From assembly GCF_000003815.2 (NCBI RefSeq), contig NC_049984.1:19476782-19540312 (forward strand): 63,531 nt of DNA. Direction: 5' to 3'. Made by a program: the position numbers and the translations under genes. This DNA comes from Branchiostoma floridae. Lineage: Eukaryota; Chordata; Leptocardii; Amphioxiformes; Branchiostomatidae. A model generated the notes under the pieces. That model saw only the letters and a list, made by a program, of their open reading frames with translations. It was not told the DNA's origin and did not search any database. The first letter of the stretch is position 1, and every line of letters starts with the position of its first letter. Shown in pieces: positions 19,937 through 30,639 of this stretch.

Positions 19937-19984
19937 GGCAGGTATCCTGATGTGTTATTTGGCAGGTATCCTGATGTGTTATTT
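19937..19984 (+). repeat. 24-bp direct duplication next to the RING-H2 acceptor
   Basis: GGCAGGTATCCTGATGTGTT plus ATTT occurs twice back to back, 15 bp before the acceptor ATATTTCAG. Confidence 0.9.
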
Positions 19985-19999
19985 GTAATTATATTTCAG

Positions 20000-20069
20000 A
20001 TGATCACCTTTTTCGACAAGCTTCCCGATGATAAGATACCAATCCGCAGGATGACAGAGCAGGACCTTG
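20000..20069 (+). CDS. RING-H2 gene, exon 1
   Basis: 70-bp exon between ATATTTCAG and GTAAGT, reading MITFFDKLPDDKIPIRRM then TEQDL, ending in phase 1. A linker of the form P-x-x-x-I/L-x-x-L-P immediately before a RING-H2 is usual in RNF115/126-like and other small E3 ligases. It joins in frame to the next exon. Confidence 0.6.
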
Positions 20070-20246
20070 GTAAGTTGCTTCTCATTTCATGTCACCCTGG
20101 CTATGCTGAAATATAGCGTGTGCAAGATAATCGCACATCAAATTTGTATTACAATTCATAGGTCGTTTCATTCATTACCCAGTGATATCAATATTACACA
20201 TCTATATTTAACATAGTTAATATTTTTGCCAAACTATCGTCAACAG

Positions 20247-20359
20247 AGACCAGCGCCGAGTGCAGCATCTGTCTAGAGGAGTACGAGGTCAACGAGGTGA
20301 TGCAGCTCGCCTGTGGTCACCAGTATCACGTGCCCTGTATCATTACCTGGTTAAACAAG
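20247..20359 (+). CDS. RING-H2 gene, exon 2 (zinc ligands 1-6)
   Basis: 113-bp exon from CGTCAACAG to GTATGT, entering at phase 1. It reads ETSAECSICLEEYEVNEV, then ACGHQYHVPCIITWLNK. C-S-I-C, C-G-H, H-x2-C and the W four residues later are the first six ligands and the E2-contact Trp of a RING-H2. The last C-P-x-C pair should lie in a following exon. The next acceptor in range (20747, TTTTTGCAG) opens MDKVPVPINVQSGKHWYL, which lacks it. The exon pair itself is undamaged, so this may be the 5' part of a real E3 ligase gene or a recent partial duplicate. Confidence 0.7.
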
Positions 20360-20959
20360 GTATGTGGATAAAATTCTTGCATGAGAATATCGTAGGATGG
20401 TGTTGACAATAATCCACATAAATTTACACCAGTGTTGTCTCTGGGTCTGGTTATGTTTTGCCAGGGAAAATGTCATGGAATAATGAAAGCACTTGTATCC
20501 CTTGATCTATATCCAAATCCACGACTGGTCTCAGTAACCATGCTGGGGACAACGGTATACCGGTATACTAGTAGCCTTGAAACAGTAAGCGAGTGGGGCG
20601 AAATGCTGAGAAATTAGGTGGGATTGAATTGATAAACCGCAAAACAAAAGAATTTGGCAGCTGTGGTTTCCATATAGTATCTGTATCATTTTGTTACGTA
20701 TGATTGATTGTTATATTGTTCTGTCTTCCTCTTTACCATTTTTGCAGATGGACAAGGTCCCTGTGCCTATTAACGTCCAGAGTGGGAAACACTGGTATCT
20801 ATTGGTATGAAGCGATAGCCATCAGATTTATATTGCTTTTGTTGTATGTTTTTCATACATTAAATGCTTTTAAGTTTATCAAGAAACAGGCATTTTATTA
20901 ACTATTAATGAGATGTCAGATGAGTCGATTGATGAGAGGGGTTGTTTCAGTTGTTCAAT

Positions 20960-21848
20960 GTGTGAGAAGGCCATCGGGCCGGGTTGTTGTGCGGCCTGTT
21001 GGGGGAGGAAGCCCGGAGACAGGTAGCAGTTTTATCCATTCAGGACAGGGCAAACTTAGACAGATTGAAGGAGAGGCTGATAGAAGCATTAGGGGATACT
21101 GCACCCGTATCCGTAATCATGGGCCAATTCTATTCACGGGTCCAGTCCCTCGCGGGACCTTACAAGAATATGCCCTGGCACTGTAGGAACTCTTAAAAAG
21201 AGGGCAGACTGGCGAAGGGGAGGTCCGCTAGTTGACAGTGATAGCAATTTTAGGGACAGGTTTCTAGACGGCCTTAGATATGAGTGGTTTCGCCGTCAGA
21301 TACGTAGAGAAGTAATGAGAGCACCCGCAGAGAACCCCTAGGACGTTCCATGAAGTTAAAGAAGAAGCCTCCTATCTTAGTGGAGAATGGGGGGTGGGCA
21401 CGAATTCTGTTCAGGCCCAGCAAATGTTCGTGGGAAGTGGGACGAATGTGAACAATGAGATATTGCGAGACACTGAAAGGGCGCTACAGAATATTCGTAA
21501 AGAGATCTCTAGAATAGCTGTGCACCTATCTACTATAAGCAATCAGGCTGGTCGACGGCCAGGGTCTTTCCCTAGACATAGGTGGGATCCTTCGGGACAA
21601 TTTGTAATCTGTGCGACGAGGTAGGACACATATCGAGGTATTGTAGACGTGATGCAGGACAGGATGTGAGGTCAAAACAATCCTACGGTCAACCCAAACT
21701 AGATCGCTCTGCAACCAAGGATCCCGGCAAGCTGAGTGAACGGACAGTAGGGTCCACTGTAGTTAAAGAACTCAACTCCAAACCAGTAATTAGAAAAAGT
21801 ACTGAAGTTGGTAACGAGCAAGTACAGGAAGATAAAATAAGTGAATAA
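20960..21848 (+). pseudogene. LTR-retrotransposon gag relic (capsid + CCHC knuckle)
   Basis: Frames in order give EEARRQVAVLSIQDRANLDR and LKERLIEALGDTAPVS..FYSR, a capsid-like helical region; LQEYALAL near 21170; FLDGLRYEWFRRQIR and FHEVKEEASYLSGEW; then VICNLCDEVGHISRYC with C-x2-C-x4-H-x4-C at about 21605-21650. At least four frame changes occur (about 21130, 21190, 21230, 21625). This is a Ty3/gypsy-type gag. The downstream sequence is not its pol but an endonuclease from a different element. Confidence 0.75.
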
Positions 21849-21867
21849 AGAACCAGTGAATATTGTC

Positions 21868-22500
21868 CGGTCATACCGCAAACATCTACAAGACCTCAGG
21901 ATCACTGAGTCCTTGACCCATGCTGACATCGTCTACTTTGCAGAGACGTTTCGCAACCCAACTGTTGCTTGGGACCAGACAATATGATAACACAGGACAT
22001 GTTACACAATTAGCGACAAGACCGACAATCGTCCCGAGGTGGTCTCATGGTAATATCACAATCAGATATGACGCTCCTTTACGAGCCGGGTATCACTTTG
22101 TCTGCTATTGAACACATGTGCGCGAGTGCGCCCTTTCCTGGCGTCCGGTGGAGGCAACAAGGACCGCTGCATCCGGTTCAGTACCATCAGTACCATCCAA
22201 CTGTGTGGTGTACTAAAGGCCACCGGCTAACAATACGGCACTGATTAGTGACACGTGTTCTTTGGTCAACACCATGGATATCACATCACCAAACCAAAGA
22301 TGATATGTGGAGACTTCAATGTGGACCTGCAAGCCACAAATTATGTTATTGTTGGAGAGATCAGTATGTTGATATGCCAATTCCCTTCAGACTCCGAAGT
22401 AGTGCCATAATCTGTCAGAAGACCACATCTGCAGTCAAATTCATCCACCAGAAAACAGAAGAAAGGTTATTTTACTTGCACTTATTTGTATGATTTGGGG
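21868..22500 (+). pseudogene. Endonuclease (EEP-type) relic of a LINE- or Helitron-like element
   Basis: SLTHADIVYFAETFRNP at 21909-21960 matches the 'D-x-x-x-x-x-E-T' acid motif early in endonuclease/exonuclease/phosphatase domains. After frame changes, PKMICGDFNVDLQAT at about 22290-22340 supplies the G-D-F-N motif of the active site. In between, GHVTQLATRPTIVP..HGN and GITLSAIEH lie in separate frames. The His of the terminal S-D-H motif is not seen. Function in the parent element would be DNA nicking. Confidence 0.6.
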
Positions 22501-22739
22501 GGAGCAAAGCACCCGTAGGTTGTGACAGAGGCATTCAGAAGCTTTCAGGACAAATTACACAGCTTGGGGCTGGAATAGTTGGAGGAAAAGCTGGTTGCAC
22601 CCACGACCTGTATGTCATTTTTAGTTCTTGAGTTTGATACTGTGGTGATGGTGAAGCGAGTGCCACACATATACTGCTTAGATCGTTTTGGAAATTTGAT
22701 TCAGACGCGTAAATAGAGAACATCATAAGTGATCCGAAC

Positions 22740-22975
22740 AAAGTTTATGTCCGATATCATCAGAGGATGACAAGCAGGTGCCTGGAACTTCGACAGGCGG
22801 GGTGACTCCCTGTGGGTCTTCCGCCATTGGGTCAAGGGGTCCGAAGCGGTCCAATAATCCGACACACAAAAAGAAGCGTACAGCTTCTAGCACTTGGTTC
22901 AAATGTAAAAATAGAGATGTCACAAATGATTTGAGCAAAGTCGGATCGTCTCCTGTTCAGCATGTCTTTGACTAA
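22740..22975 (+). mobile_element. Unclassified element fragment, copy 1
   Basis: Frame 22778-22975 reads GTSTGGVTPCGSSAIGS and KRSNNPTHKKKRT then TWFKCKNRDV. Its DNA is repeated as reverse complement at 29155-29290, so it is part of a dispersed element. No domain is recognised. Confidence 0.6.
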
Positions 22976-23149
22976 AAACGCAAGACTCGAATCTCGCGCA
23001 GACCACAACATGTCACCCTTCGAGAAGATCAAAAGTATGTAATTGACGACCAAAGATCAACGTACCTATGATACACTGTTCAGGCGCCCCTGGCAACGCA
23101 CAAAGACACTATGTATCTGAATTTATACCAAGAATGCTTAAGCTATATA

Positions 23150-23450
23150 ATCTCCTTTTTAAAAAAATATGCAAATTCCTGGTCCTGTTCCAAGTGTGGT
23201 AAGAAGTTCACACACTCGGTCATCTTAACAGACATGAGGGAACATGCACCTGGCCTACAAAATACGTGCATCCAGGCCGTCGTTCAAGGTGACACACACC
23301 ATCTTCGAAAAGTAGCAAGACGACGGAATCGTGGTACAAGAGAAAAATCGGTATCATCCTTACAGGGCAACATATGATATAGAATGCTTATTAAAACCAA
23401 TTACGGGTCAAGAAACAATGAAAATGATGTGGGAAGGCTGTTAGTTAACC
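23150..23450 (+). pseudogene. C2H2-PolB fragment (Polinton-type DNA polymerase-like)
   Basis: The first frame has WSCSKCGKKFTHS; another continues GHLNRHEGTC, together a C2H2-like finger ending L-N-R-H-x3-C. Further on, frame by frame, YHPYRATYDIECLLKPITG appears. The D-I-E triplet is the Exo I motif of family-B DNA polymerases, and the combination with an upstream LNRHE finger is known to me from PolB-like genes in cnidarians, molluscs and lancelets. Stops at about 23305 and 23445 and a frame change kill it. The polymerase palm is not present. Confidence 0.6.
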
Positions 23451-23779
23451 CACTCAGTAGGAGAACAATGTTTTGACAAGAGCGGCCTGATCACCCTCGA
23501 AGACAAAGCATATTGGTTCCAAGAATTCTTAGTACACAGAATGACATTTCCCTCCCAAGACAGACCCCCCAGAGATATGTAACAGTAGGAGTGCAGATTA
23601 AAGTTGTAGAGCTAGTAGAAGATGGACGCGTGTGTGCAGTGCTCTCTGCGTTATAGTCCTCTACTATAGGACACCACAGACGCCTCTCTCTCAAGATTGC
23701 ACCAAGTAGAGTTCTATTTTCTTTGTGCAAAAAATGTACAGAAAGTTATCAAGAACAAGAGCAAAATGAAACACTATTT

Positions 23780-24370
23780 CTGGCCTTAACATCCAGCAAA
23801 CCCATCTAACTAAGCTGAACAAGCCCCCACTGTACCAGAGGCACAGTCCCCGAAGTCTGGGTTTCCAAGAGGCTTGACAGCTGTAATACTTAAGACCTGA
23901 CGAACAGAACCCGAGTAAGCTGGATGTTCTGCCACTGCCAATTATTTTGCTCTTTTACTTATGTTTGTACAGTATTTTGTACTGTTCTCATCCAGCTGCA
24001 GGCTGTGTTATTTCAGCATCCGGCTGTACATTATAGAGATGTCCCAAACTTGTAGAGCTTCTAAGATCACCAGACCCATGTGCCATGCTGAGAACCTCTG
24101 TGGCGACCTGTGTGAGAGAAATACACATAATAGTTACAACACATTATAAGGCAGACGAGACTGTAAAACGAGACCAGACGGAGTAATGATCTTTTTAAGT
24201 TTGTAGGTATTCTTTGACTACATGGATCAAGGCGGTTTACTCCAGTAAGTATAAATCTAGTAAACACAAACAACGCGTGTGACCTGACCACGCCATCCCG
24301 GTCCTTTGTTCTGTGACAAGACTCGTTGAAAGAAAATTTCACAAAAAATTACAAAGTCAAAGGTATGGAC
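23780..24370 (-). mobile_element. Spliced-looking element fragment, copy 1 (inverted relative to 32.5-33.1 kb)
   Basis: On the minus strand three blocks follow in order: CHRTKDRDGVVRSHALFVF (24.3 kb), an exon-like block after CACACAG with VLSMAHGSGDL (24.1 kb), and a block containing SCQASWKPRLRGLCLW (23.9 kb). The same blocks in the same order occur on the plus strand at 32.49-33.06 kb. The repeated acceptor before the second block suggests the parent element was intron-containing. Confidence 0.65.
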
Positions 24371-25189
24371 TACAGTCTCCAGGTTACACCTCACCGGCCA
24401 AAATACCACTATCAACGAAATAAAAAATAAAGATTTTACTCAAGACATTCAACGCCACAATCCAACCAAACACCCCCCCTCCCACATACGGCCGCCATAA
24501 CCCTCACACAAAGAATAAAATAAAAGATTCCCCACCAATAGCAATTTTTGCCCCTTCAAACTGCAATGTGCTAACTCACCACCGAAACAGATATACTACA
24601 AGGCAACCGCGAAGGTTTGGGAAGCAAAATAAGGTACAGGAAAGAAGAATTTTCTTGTAAGTAAACTACAGACGCCATCTCCTCACAATGGCCGACCCGC
24701 ACTAACTGAATTCCACACAGGACAGAAGCACTTCCCTTGTATAATATCAGTGCGCATACGAATCTGGAATGCCACCTAAGTCTAAATGAAGTAGTTACGT
24801 ACAGCTAACACAATCAAAAATTACAAATATTATAGTTAGATAGTCATGAATAGACAAAATGGTCAAATGCAACGATATACTTTTTTTAAATTTCATTTTT
24901 GGCCGCACTATTTTATGGCGCGTATGTGTACGTTAGTCCCGGAAGGGTATTCGGTTGCGGCTGGCTGATGACATAGCAAGCGCATGGAGGCTTACTTTAG
25001 GGTTTTCCGATGCACCGCTCTTTGGAATAAACGCAAACCACGCAATGAAGCAGACTCATGTCTCATTTCTTCATCTACATTGTACTGGGTAATGCCCCTC
25101 GCGGGACTTTGTGCCTAGGGGAGTGAGGTTGCCTTAGTATGACCGGCGGTGGTAAGACGAAATGGTGAAGTGAAAAACAAATTCATTCA
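24371..25189. other. No gene recognised
   Basis: AT-rich sequence with short C-rich tracts. Nothing I can assign beyond a TTTTTAAATTTCATTTTTGG-like run resembling part of repeat family A near 24890. Confidence 0.5.
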
Positions 25190-26330
25190 ACAACCAAAAA
25201 GTGCAGTGCTGTACATGATACTATCTTGCCCTGGGCATGACTAGATCTTACAGATGTAATGCTTGGCTACCCCGGCTTTGAACTGTTCTACAGAAGTGGC
25301 ATCTACCAGGTGTTTAGGCAGGCTGTGCCCACTCTATAACTGTGCGGTTGAAGTAGCTTGACCTCTGTGTTTCAGTTTGACATGGTAAGGTGTGGAAACG
25401 CCGGTAGTGTCAGGTGACCTCTTGTGGTGTTGTTGTTTGTTAAAGTAAAATTGTTATTTTTTAAAGAATACAGTGAATAGGTATGGCGATGAGATTGTTG
25501 ACTGCCTTGAACATGAGCGTTCAAGTCGTGCTTGTTGTCTCCTCTGTGCTAGGGTAGGCCAGCCAAGAGATTGTTGTAACGATGTGTTGCTGGTTGAGTG
25601 TTTGTTATATTTGCCTGTGACAAACCTGACAGCCCTACGCTGGCAGTGATTCCAGTTTATCTTCGAGGCAGTTTATTTGTGCATGTTTTGATTCTGTGGG
25701 GATCCCAGGCTGAGGATGAATATTCTAACTTGGGGCGAACTAGGGAGTATATGCCTTGGCTCTTACCTCTTTACTTGCGCCTGACGAACCCCAATGTACT
25801 GTTGGCTTTCGCTGATATGTCGTTGATGTGTGCCTCCTTCCATTTGAGGTTGTGGGTGAAAATGACACCTGGGTAGGGATGCTGGCTATTACAGCTAAGT
25901 AATTCATTGAACATTGTGCACAAAAAAATCATGAAAGTTTCTGGACTTGTGCATGTGTAAGATAGAATATTTTTTGACATTGAAATGCCAGGTGTTTGAC
26001 CATTTACAAAGGCTATCTAAATCATTTTGTAGAGAGTACTGGTCTTGATCACAGAGTATGGGGCGGTATATAAGGCAGTCATCAGCAAAGAGTCGGATCT
26101 GAGATATTAAGTCTATGCCGTGATGTCATTTTCTTTTTTTATTGTCAATGATAAATTATAATACCGAAAAAGCGGTGATACCACGGTGATGTCTTTAATG
26201 TAGATTAGGAACCATAGCGGTCCTAAGACTAACAGACCTGATTTTTCCCCGTCGACCACCACCTGTTGTTGACGGTCCAGTAGCCAGTTTTTGACCCAAG
26301 TGTTTATTTATTTATTTATTGGTTTGGCTG
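25190..26330 (-). mobile_element. CR1-like LINE, RT C-terminal half (relic 1)
   Basis: Minus-strand frames give, in order: RLFADDCLIYRP (FADD catalytic box at 26075-26090), WHFNVKK, then LGFVRR, KAYTPLVRPKLEYSSSAWDP, RRAVRFVTG, LGWPTLAQRRQQARL and a degenerate tail. This is the standard order of the RT thumb and 'lvRP.LEYas.vW' region in CR1/Jockey-clade LINEs. Stops and shifts are frequent. The 3' end at about 25190 overlaps no obvious poly(A). Confidence 0.85.
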
Positions 26331-26400
26331 CAACGAACACACAGCCAGGGCTGCCCAACTAGCCTATGGCTATTACAAAGGGCTCAGAAAAGTATTAATC
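26300..26400 (-). repeat. LINE 3' UTR-like tail with TTTA repeats
   Basis: A TTTATTTATTTATTTATTGG run is followed by CCAGGGCTGCCCAACTAGCC. On the minus strand this is an A-rich tail after a conserved 3' UTR word, fitting the 3' end of the next LINE copy upstream. Confidence 0.45.
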
Positions 26401-26739
26401 AGTTGTGATTCGCAAGAGTGCTTTGCCCTGAATTCGTGCTGGGTAGGGAGTAGAATATTGCTTGTTTCTAGGTGTTCCATAGTGACTGAAAAATTATATG
26501 TTCTAATAGTTTGCAACAGTCACAGAGACAGGGCGGTAGTTAGCTGGATCGCCTCTGTCCCTTTTTTGAAGATGCGGTTAACTGGGGGTCTTTAGGATTT
26601 CTCTTAGCTTTTCAACCCTTCTATGAATGCTGGTTTGTCAATTTTCTTGTATATATAAACTGTACGCGTCGTAACTATAATAATAATATATAACTATTTT
26701 GCTATACTAAATATTGAGTGCAAAATAAAGAAGAAAATG

Positions 26740-27390
26740 ATAATAACAAACAGTGTGTGAGGTGATGGCCGTACTAAAGATCTATAACCACATTCAGGAG
26801 TCTGTGAGGCCCATATACTGGGCCAGCCCCGATTTGAAGATGTTCAGTGTTGGCGATGTAACAAGATGTGGTAGACTGTTCCACCCAGGAATTGTTTTGG
26901 GGAAATAGCTATCTCTATATGTGTTCTGCATACATGGGTAATGAACCGGTATTGTTGGCCCCTAGTGGGGTTTGTGTTCATGACAAGGTAGTCGTGAAAA
27001 TGCATGGCTCCTAGAATATTGATGGTTTGTAGAACTAGAAGAGAGTTAAGCGTGTCTGTTGTCTTCTGTCACTAAGGGTGGGCCAACCCAGGTCTCTCTG
27101 AAGTCGTGATGCGCTAGTGGTCGTTGGCTACGTATCTAGCCGCCTTTTTTCTGCACAGCTTCAATTCTCTCCTCTAATATGTCTGAGCATGTTGTCGTTT
27201 ACACGGGTCCCAGACTGTGGTTTAACTAGAGTTGTGTATGCTTTTGCCCTTACCTCTCTGCTTGCCCCCTTACCTTCCGTTTGAGAAAACCCAGTGTGGT
27301 ATATTTGCATTGGTGATGTGAGCTGTCCACTTTAATATCCTAGGAGAGAATAATTCCCCAGTATGGGTGCTGGGTGGTCAATTCAGGTGG
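26740..27390 (-). mobile_element. CR1-like LINE, RT C-terminal relic 2
   Basis: Minus-strand frames contain CKYTTLGFLKRKVRGQAERG, VWDP, KKAARYVAND, then LNSLLVLQTINILGAMHFHD. The order parallels relic 1 but the sequence is much more decayed. Same strand as relics 1 and 3, so the block is a pile-up of related insertions. Confidence 0.75.
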
Positions 27391-27589
27391 TTCTAATCAA
27401 CCCGGCAAACATTATTTAATCAACTTGGCAGTCAATCAGACTGAATTGCGTCTATTTTACAATGAAGTCAAGAGATTGGTAGATTACAATTTTTAAAAAC
27501 CATTTCGTGTATCAATTACTTAATCTCTTATTAACGACGTACATACAAACAAAATATTAACAAAACAACTAAGTACATGTGTAGCAAGC

Positions 27590-28170
27590 GGGTGATATTG
27601 CACATGGAAGCGGACGATATTGCACATAGTGACATGGAATTCATACTAAGTCTAGTAAGTCTCTCGCTGCCCTCGCCACAAACGATTTCCTATGTCTCTC
27701 AGTAAGGCTGACTGGCAGTTTATACGGTCTTCTACATCTCAGTTCATAACGAGTTTCCTCATTTGAAGGAATACGTGACAGGGGTATGAGGGATCTTTCA
27801 GAATCCTTTTCAACTCGCGTAGAGACGCCTCCCTTCGCCTTGACTCAAGGGTTGGCAGTCGTATGCCACATATCTTAAGACATGTCTTTTGAACTTTTTA
27901 TTTCTCTGAACATTGTGTAACTGAAATCGTTGCTTAGACTTACGCACATGGATAATGCAATACAATTAAACCTAAGCTGCCATGTATCTGACCATTCACA
28001 AAGTCTGTCTAATTTTGTAGATTTTGTTGATCTTCCTCAGAATTTATTGGTTGGTAAATCAGTCGTCTGCAAAAAGCCAAAGTTGCGAAGAGTTGTCTTG
28101 GTCAATATCATTTATGTAAATTAAAAAATAGAAGGCAGGGCATGTAGACTTGCCTAGGGTCCTGGAAGGG
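27590..28170 (-). mobile_element. LINE relic 3 with RT FADD box
   Basis: Minus strand: YINDIDQDNSSQLWLFADD, the Y-I-N-D-(I/L) and F-A-D-D motifs of the RT palm, at about 28040-28110; then LPTLESRRREASLREL and LKRILKDPSYP further 3'. The spacing between palm and tail is compressed by deletion. Confidence 0.75.
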
Positions 28171-28389
28171 GTGCAATTTTTTCCGTGTCCGCCACGGCAC
28201 TTTATTCTATATAAACTCTGTACAAAGAGCATAAGAACAAAAAAGTATCGTATACATCGTCTTGTAGTAATTTTCTAGCGTTATCTTTCCATCTTAGCCA
28301 AGACACATATAGAATACTTGGCGATTGTCAGCAAAGTAATACTACATTTGTTACATTACTATTGTTGATTGATGGATTGATTGACTATC

Positions 28390-28968
28390 CTCAGTGATAT
28401 TTATTCTACCCCAGAAGTTTCTTAGTCTAGTACATTCTAATAGCATGTGGTCATAGTTTTCCAGCTTATTCCAAGTATCACAAAATGGACTGTATACAAA
28501 TTCCCGATAGATCTCTTATTTTCAACTTGCTAAGCAAGTATATGCAAGTGTCATTTTATGGAGCAGTTTGAAATTAAATTCGCGGAGCTTATTGTATCTA
28601 ATAAAACATATCTGAGACTCCCAGATAGTTTTCCAACCAGGGTTAGGGAATACAGAATCCCAATATGTCTGGGCAGTTGGTATTACAGTAATCTGAGAAA
28701 TAAAACTTGAATACAAAAATCGGCTACTTGTGAAAATATCAGCAGTTTTACACAGTCCATTATACCAGAGTGTATTTGGTTCATTTGGGAGCCAGCGAAA
28801 GGTTGCCTCGAAGGTTTCCCGCTGATAATGCTGGGAGTGGCAGTGTGCTCTGAAGGGATCCTGAAACAAGTGCACATCAGCCACTGGCCTCATGAAGCCT
28901 TTTAGTTGACAGATTGTTGGTGTTGCCGATAACGAGCGATGTTTTTCGCTGGTCCGGGGGAAGAACAC
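28390..28968 (-). mobile_element. L1/Tx1-like LINE, ORF2 C-terminal relic
   Basis: A 148-codon open frame contains TYWDSVFPNPGWKTIWES, then NKLREFNFKLLHKMTLA, followed after a stop by C..W.K.ENYDHMLLECTRLRN-FW. The motifs W-K-x-I-W, N-K-L-R-E-F-x-F-K-L-L-H and the final H-x-L-x-x-C-x(4)-F-W are the C-terminal segment of L1/Tx1 ORF2 proteins. It is a separate LINE clade from the three CR1-like relics beside it. Confidence 0.8.
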
Positions 28969-29154
28969 TTACATCAATGTTTATTTTATAACATGCAAAG
29001 GGTACTACTGAGAAGTCCGTGTAAGCAAAATATTGAACGTGATAAAGTAGAAACTCAATGTATGACCTGCTGTGCCCCCCTCTTCTTCTTATCTGACTCC
29101 TGTAAGAACCTTTCTAGGATGTGTGATACGCTAGAAGCTGTACACTTCTTCTTT

Positions 29155-29290
29155 TATAATTTTGTGTGTTGGATTATTGGACCGCTTCTGACCACTTTAC
29201 TCAATAGCGGAAGACCCACAGGGAGTCACTCCGCCTGTCGATCTTCCAGGCACCTGCTTGTCATCCTCTGTCTCATCTATAGTGCCAAGA
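29155..29290 (-). mobile_element. Unclassified element fragment, copy 2 (inverted)
   Basis: Reverse complement of 22740-22870: GACAAGCAGGTGCCTGGAA, then GGAGTGACTCCCTGTGGGTC, then GCGGTCCAATAATCC. An in-frame stop has arisen in this copy where copy 1 reads through. Confidence 0.75.
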
Positions 29291-29396
29291 ATCTGGCACA
29301 TGGGTTAGAGGAGAATCGTTTAGAATAATTTTATCCTCCTACGGGATGGAAGATCATATTACAGCATCACATTACTGAAAATGCGAATACTTACCG

Positions 29397-29638
29397 ATCC
29401 CAGGTCCTACGACAGATGATCCATACAGTAAGGGTCAAGGAACTGGATAATCTCCAGCATCCAGGGTTGTAGGCTGATGAGAGACACTTTGCCAGACCCA
29501 GACATGTTTTTTCTTCGTGCCGCATCGGTTTCACATACATACAACGTTCGTTGGGATTTGAACCTCCGTATGATGCCTTCAGCTGTGTACCAAAAAGGCA
29601 ACACATTTAATGCAACTGCATTCTTGAAGCACCGAAGC
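29397..29638 (-). pseudogene. Unrecognised exon 2 of a minus-strand gene
   Basis: Between TTCGTCACAAG and GATCG|GTAAGT. One frame is open for about 75 codons, with IRRFKSQRTLYVCETDAARR and then SLISLQPWMLEIIQFLDP, ending at TAG close to the donor. Splice sites are good but no domain is known to me. It probably follows the exon at 29772-30184. Confidence 0.4.
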
Positions 29639-29771
29639 CTTGTGACGAACAGAAAATAACAAAAATGAAGCAAATTACATGTATGACACACATCACCTTT
29701 TCCCGCAATGTGGGGAAAAATCTTTCACACCACCAAATGAATAATATAGGGCACAGAAGGGAAGGACTTAC

Positions 29772-30184
29772 GTTTGGTCCCCATTCCAAGACTCAAGTGC
29801 AAAACTGTTGCAGAAGCAGGCTCTTCTTCTCCCTGTTTGTGTAGTCAGGGTGGCCTGTATCATAAAATAGTTCATTCGCCTCATAGAAATCGTCGATAGC
29901 ATCTTCTAGATTATTTGGCTTCCCCTGGGACTCTTGTAGTGCCTCTTCGGTAACAACATATTCTTCTGGCACCACTTCGACTTCATGCCTTGAGACCTCA
30001 GTATCGTTTCTCTGCATTTTTTTTGCAATTGTGTTCGGCGCACTCTTGTTCCCGGGCACCAGAACTGTACATAGAATTCTTTTGGCACTCTTGTTGTTCG
30101 AAAGGCCCTTCAATGTACCACACAATTCTTCTTGAGATATGGGCTTTTCTAACGAGTCAGAAGGTCGAAGATTCAGGGCATAAC
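29772..30184 (-). pseudogene. Unrecognised exon 1 of a minus-strand gene
   Basis: Acceptor TTGGTGCTGCAG and donor AAAC|GTAAGT. A 130-codon frame reads YALNLRPSDSLEKPISQEEL, a basic linker, then an acidic stretch EVEVVPEEYVVTEEALQ..LEDAIDDFYEANELFYD, and stops at a TGA 14 codons before the donor. A small frame change there would be needed to continue. Codon pattern and acidity look protein-like. Confidence 0.4.
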
Positions 30185-30639
30185 CTGCAGCACCAAAGAA
30201 ATCTTTACAAGTAATCACGTGCTTACTTTAACACTGTTAAGAAGCACCAGCTAGGGCATCAAGCAAGGTACATGTACAAGGTAAGATGCACCAGAGGCCA
30301 TAATTACATGTCTTAAACAATAACCCATGTAGGTAAATACATTTGGTCAAGACTCCAAGATCCATGTGCTAACATGGTCCTGACATGCACAGCGTCAATA
30401 GGTCGTTAGTTAAGTCGTACGTTACAGTGAATGTACAATAGAAGTTACGTAAGTACCCTATACGCACCTATACATTATAATGATTATATACTAAAAATAC
30501 GCCAAAAATTCCATGCAGTACATGTCAACAAATCGAGCGCAGCGCATCCAACATAGAAATAAAGTTTCTACATGTTGAATCGTCTACATCTTTGTTCACT
30601 TTTTTTTTTTTCACTTTCCAAAGTACCGCATTCGATCTT
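30185..30639. other. No gene recognised
   Basis: Spacer with a T13 tract at 30600-30612 and no supportable feature. Confidence 0.5.

Noticed and set aside
20748-20818. Third exon of the RING-H2 gene starting MDKVPVPINV
   Set aside because: Acceptor is good but the peptide lacks the C-P-x-C ligands and no frame across it supplies them.
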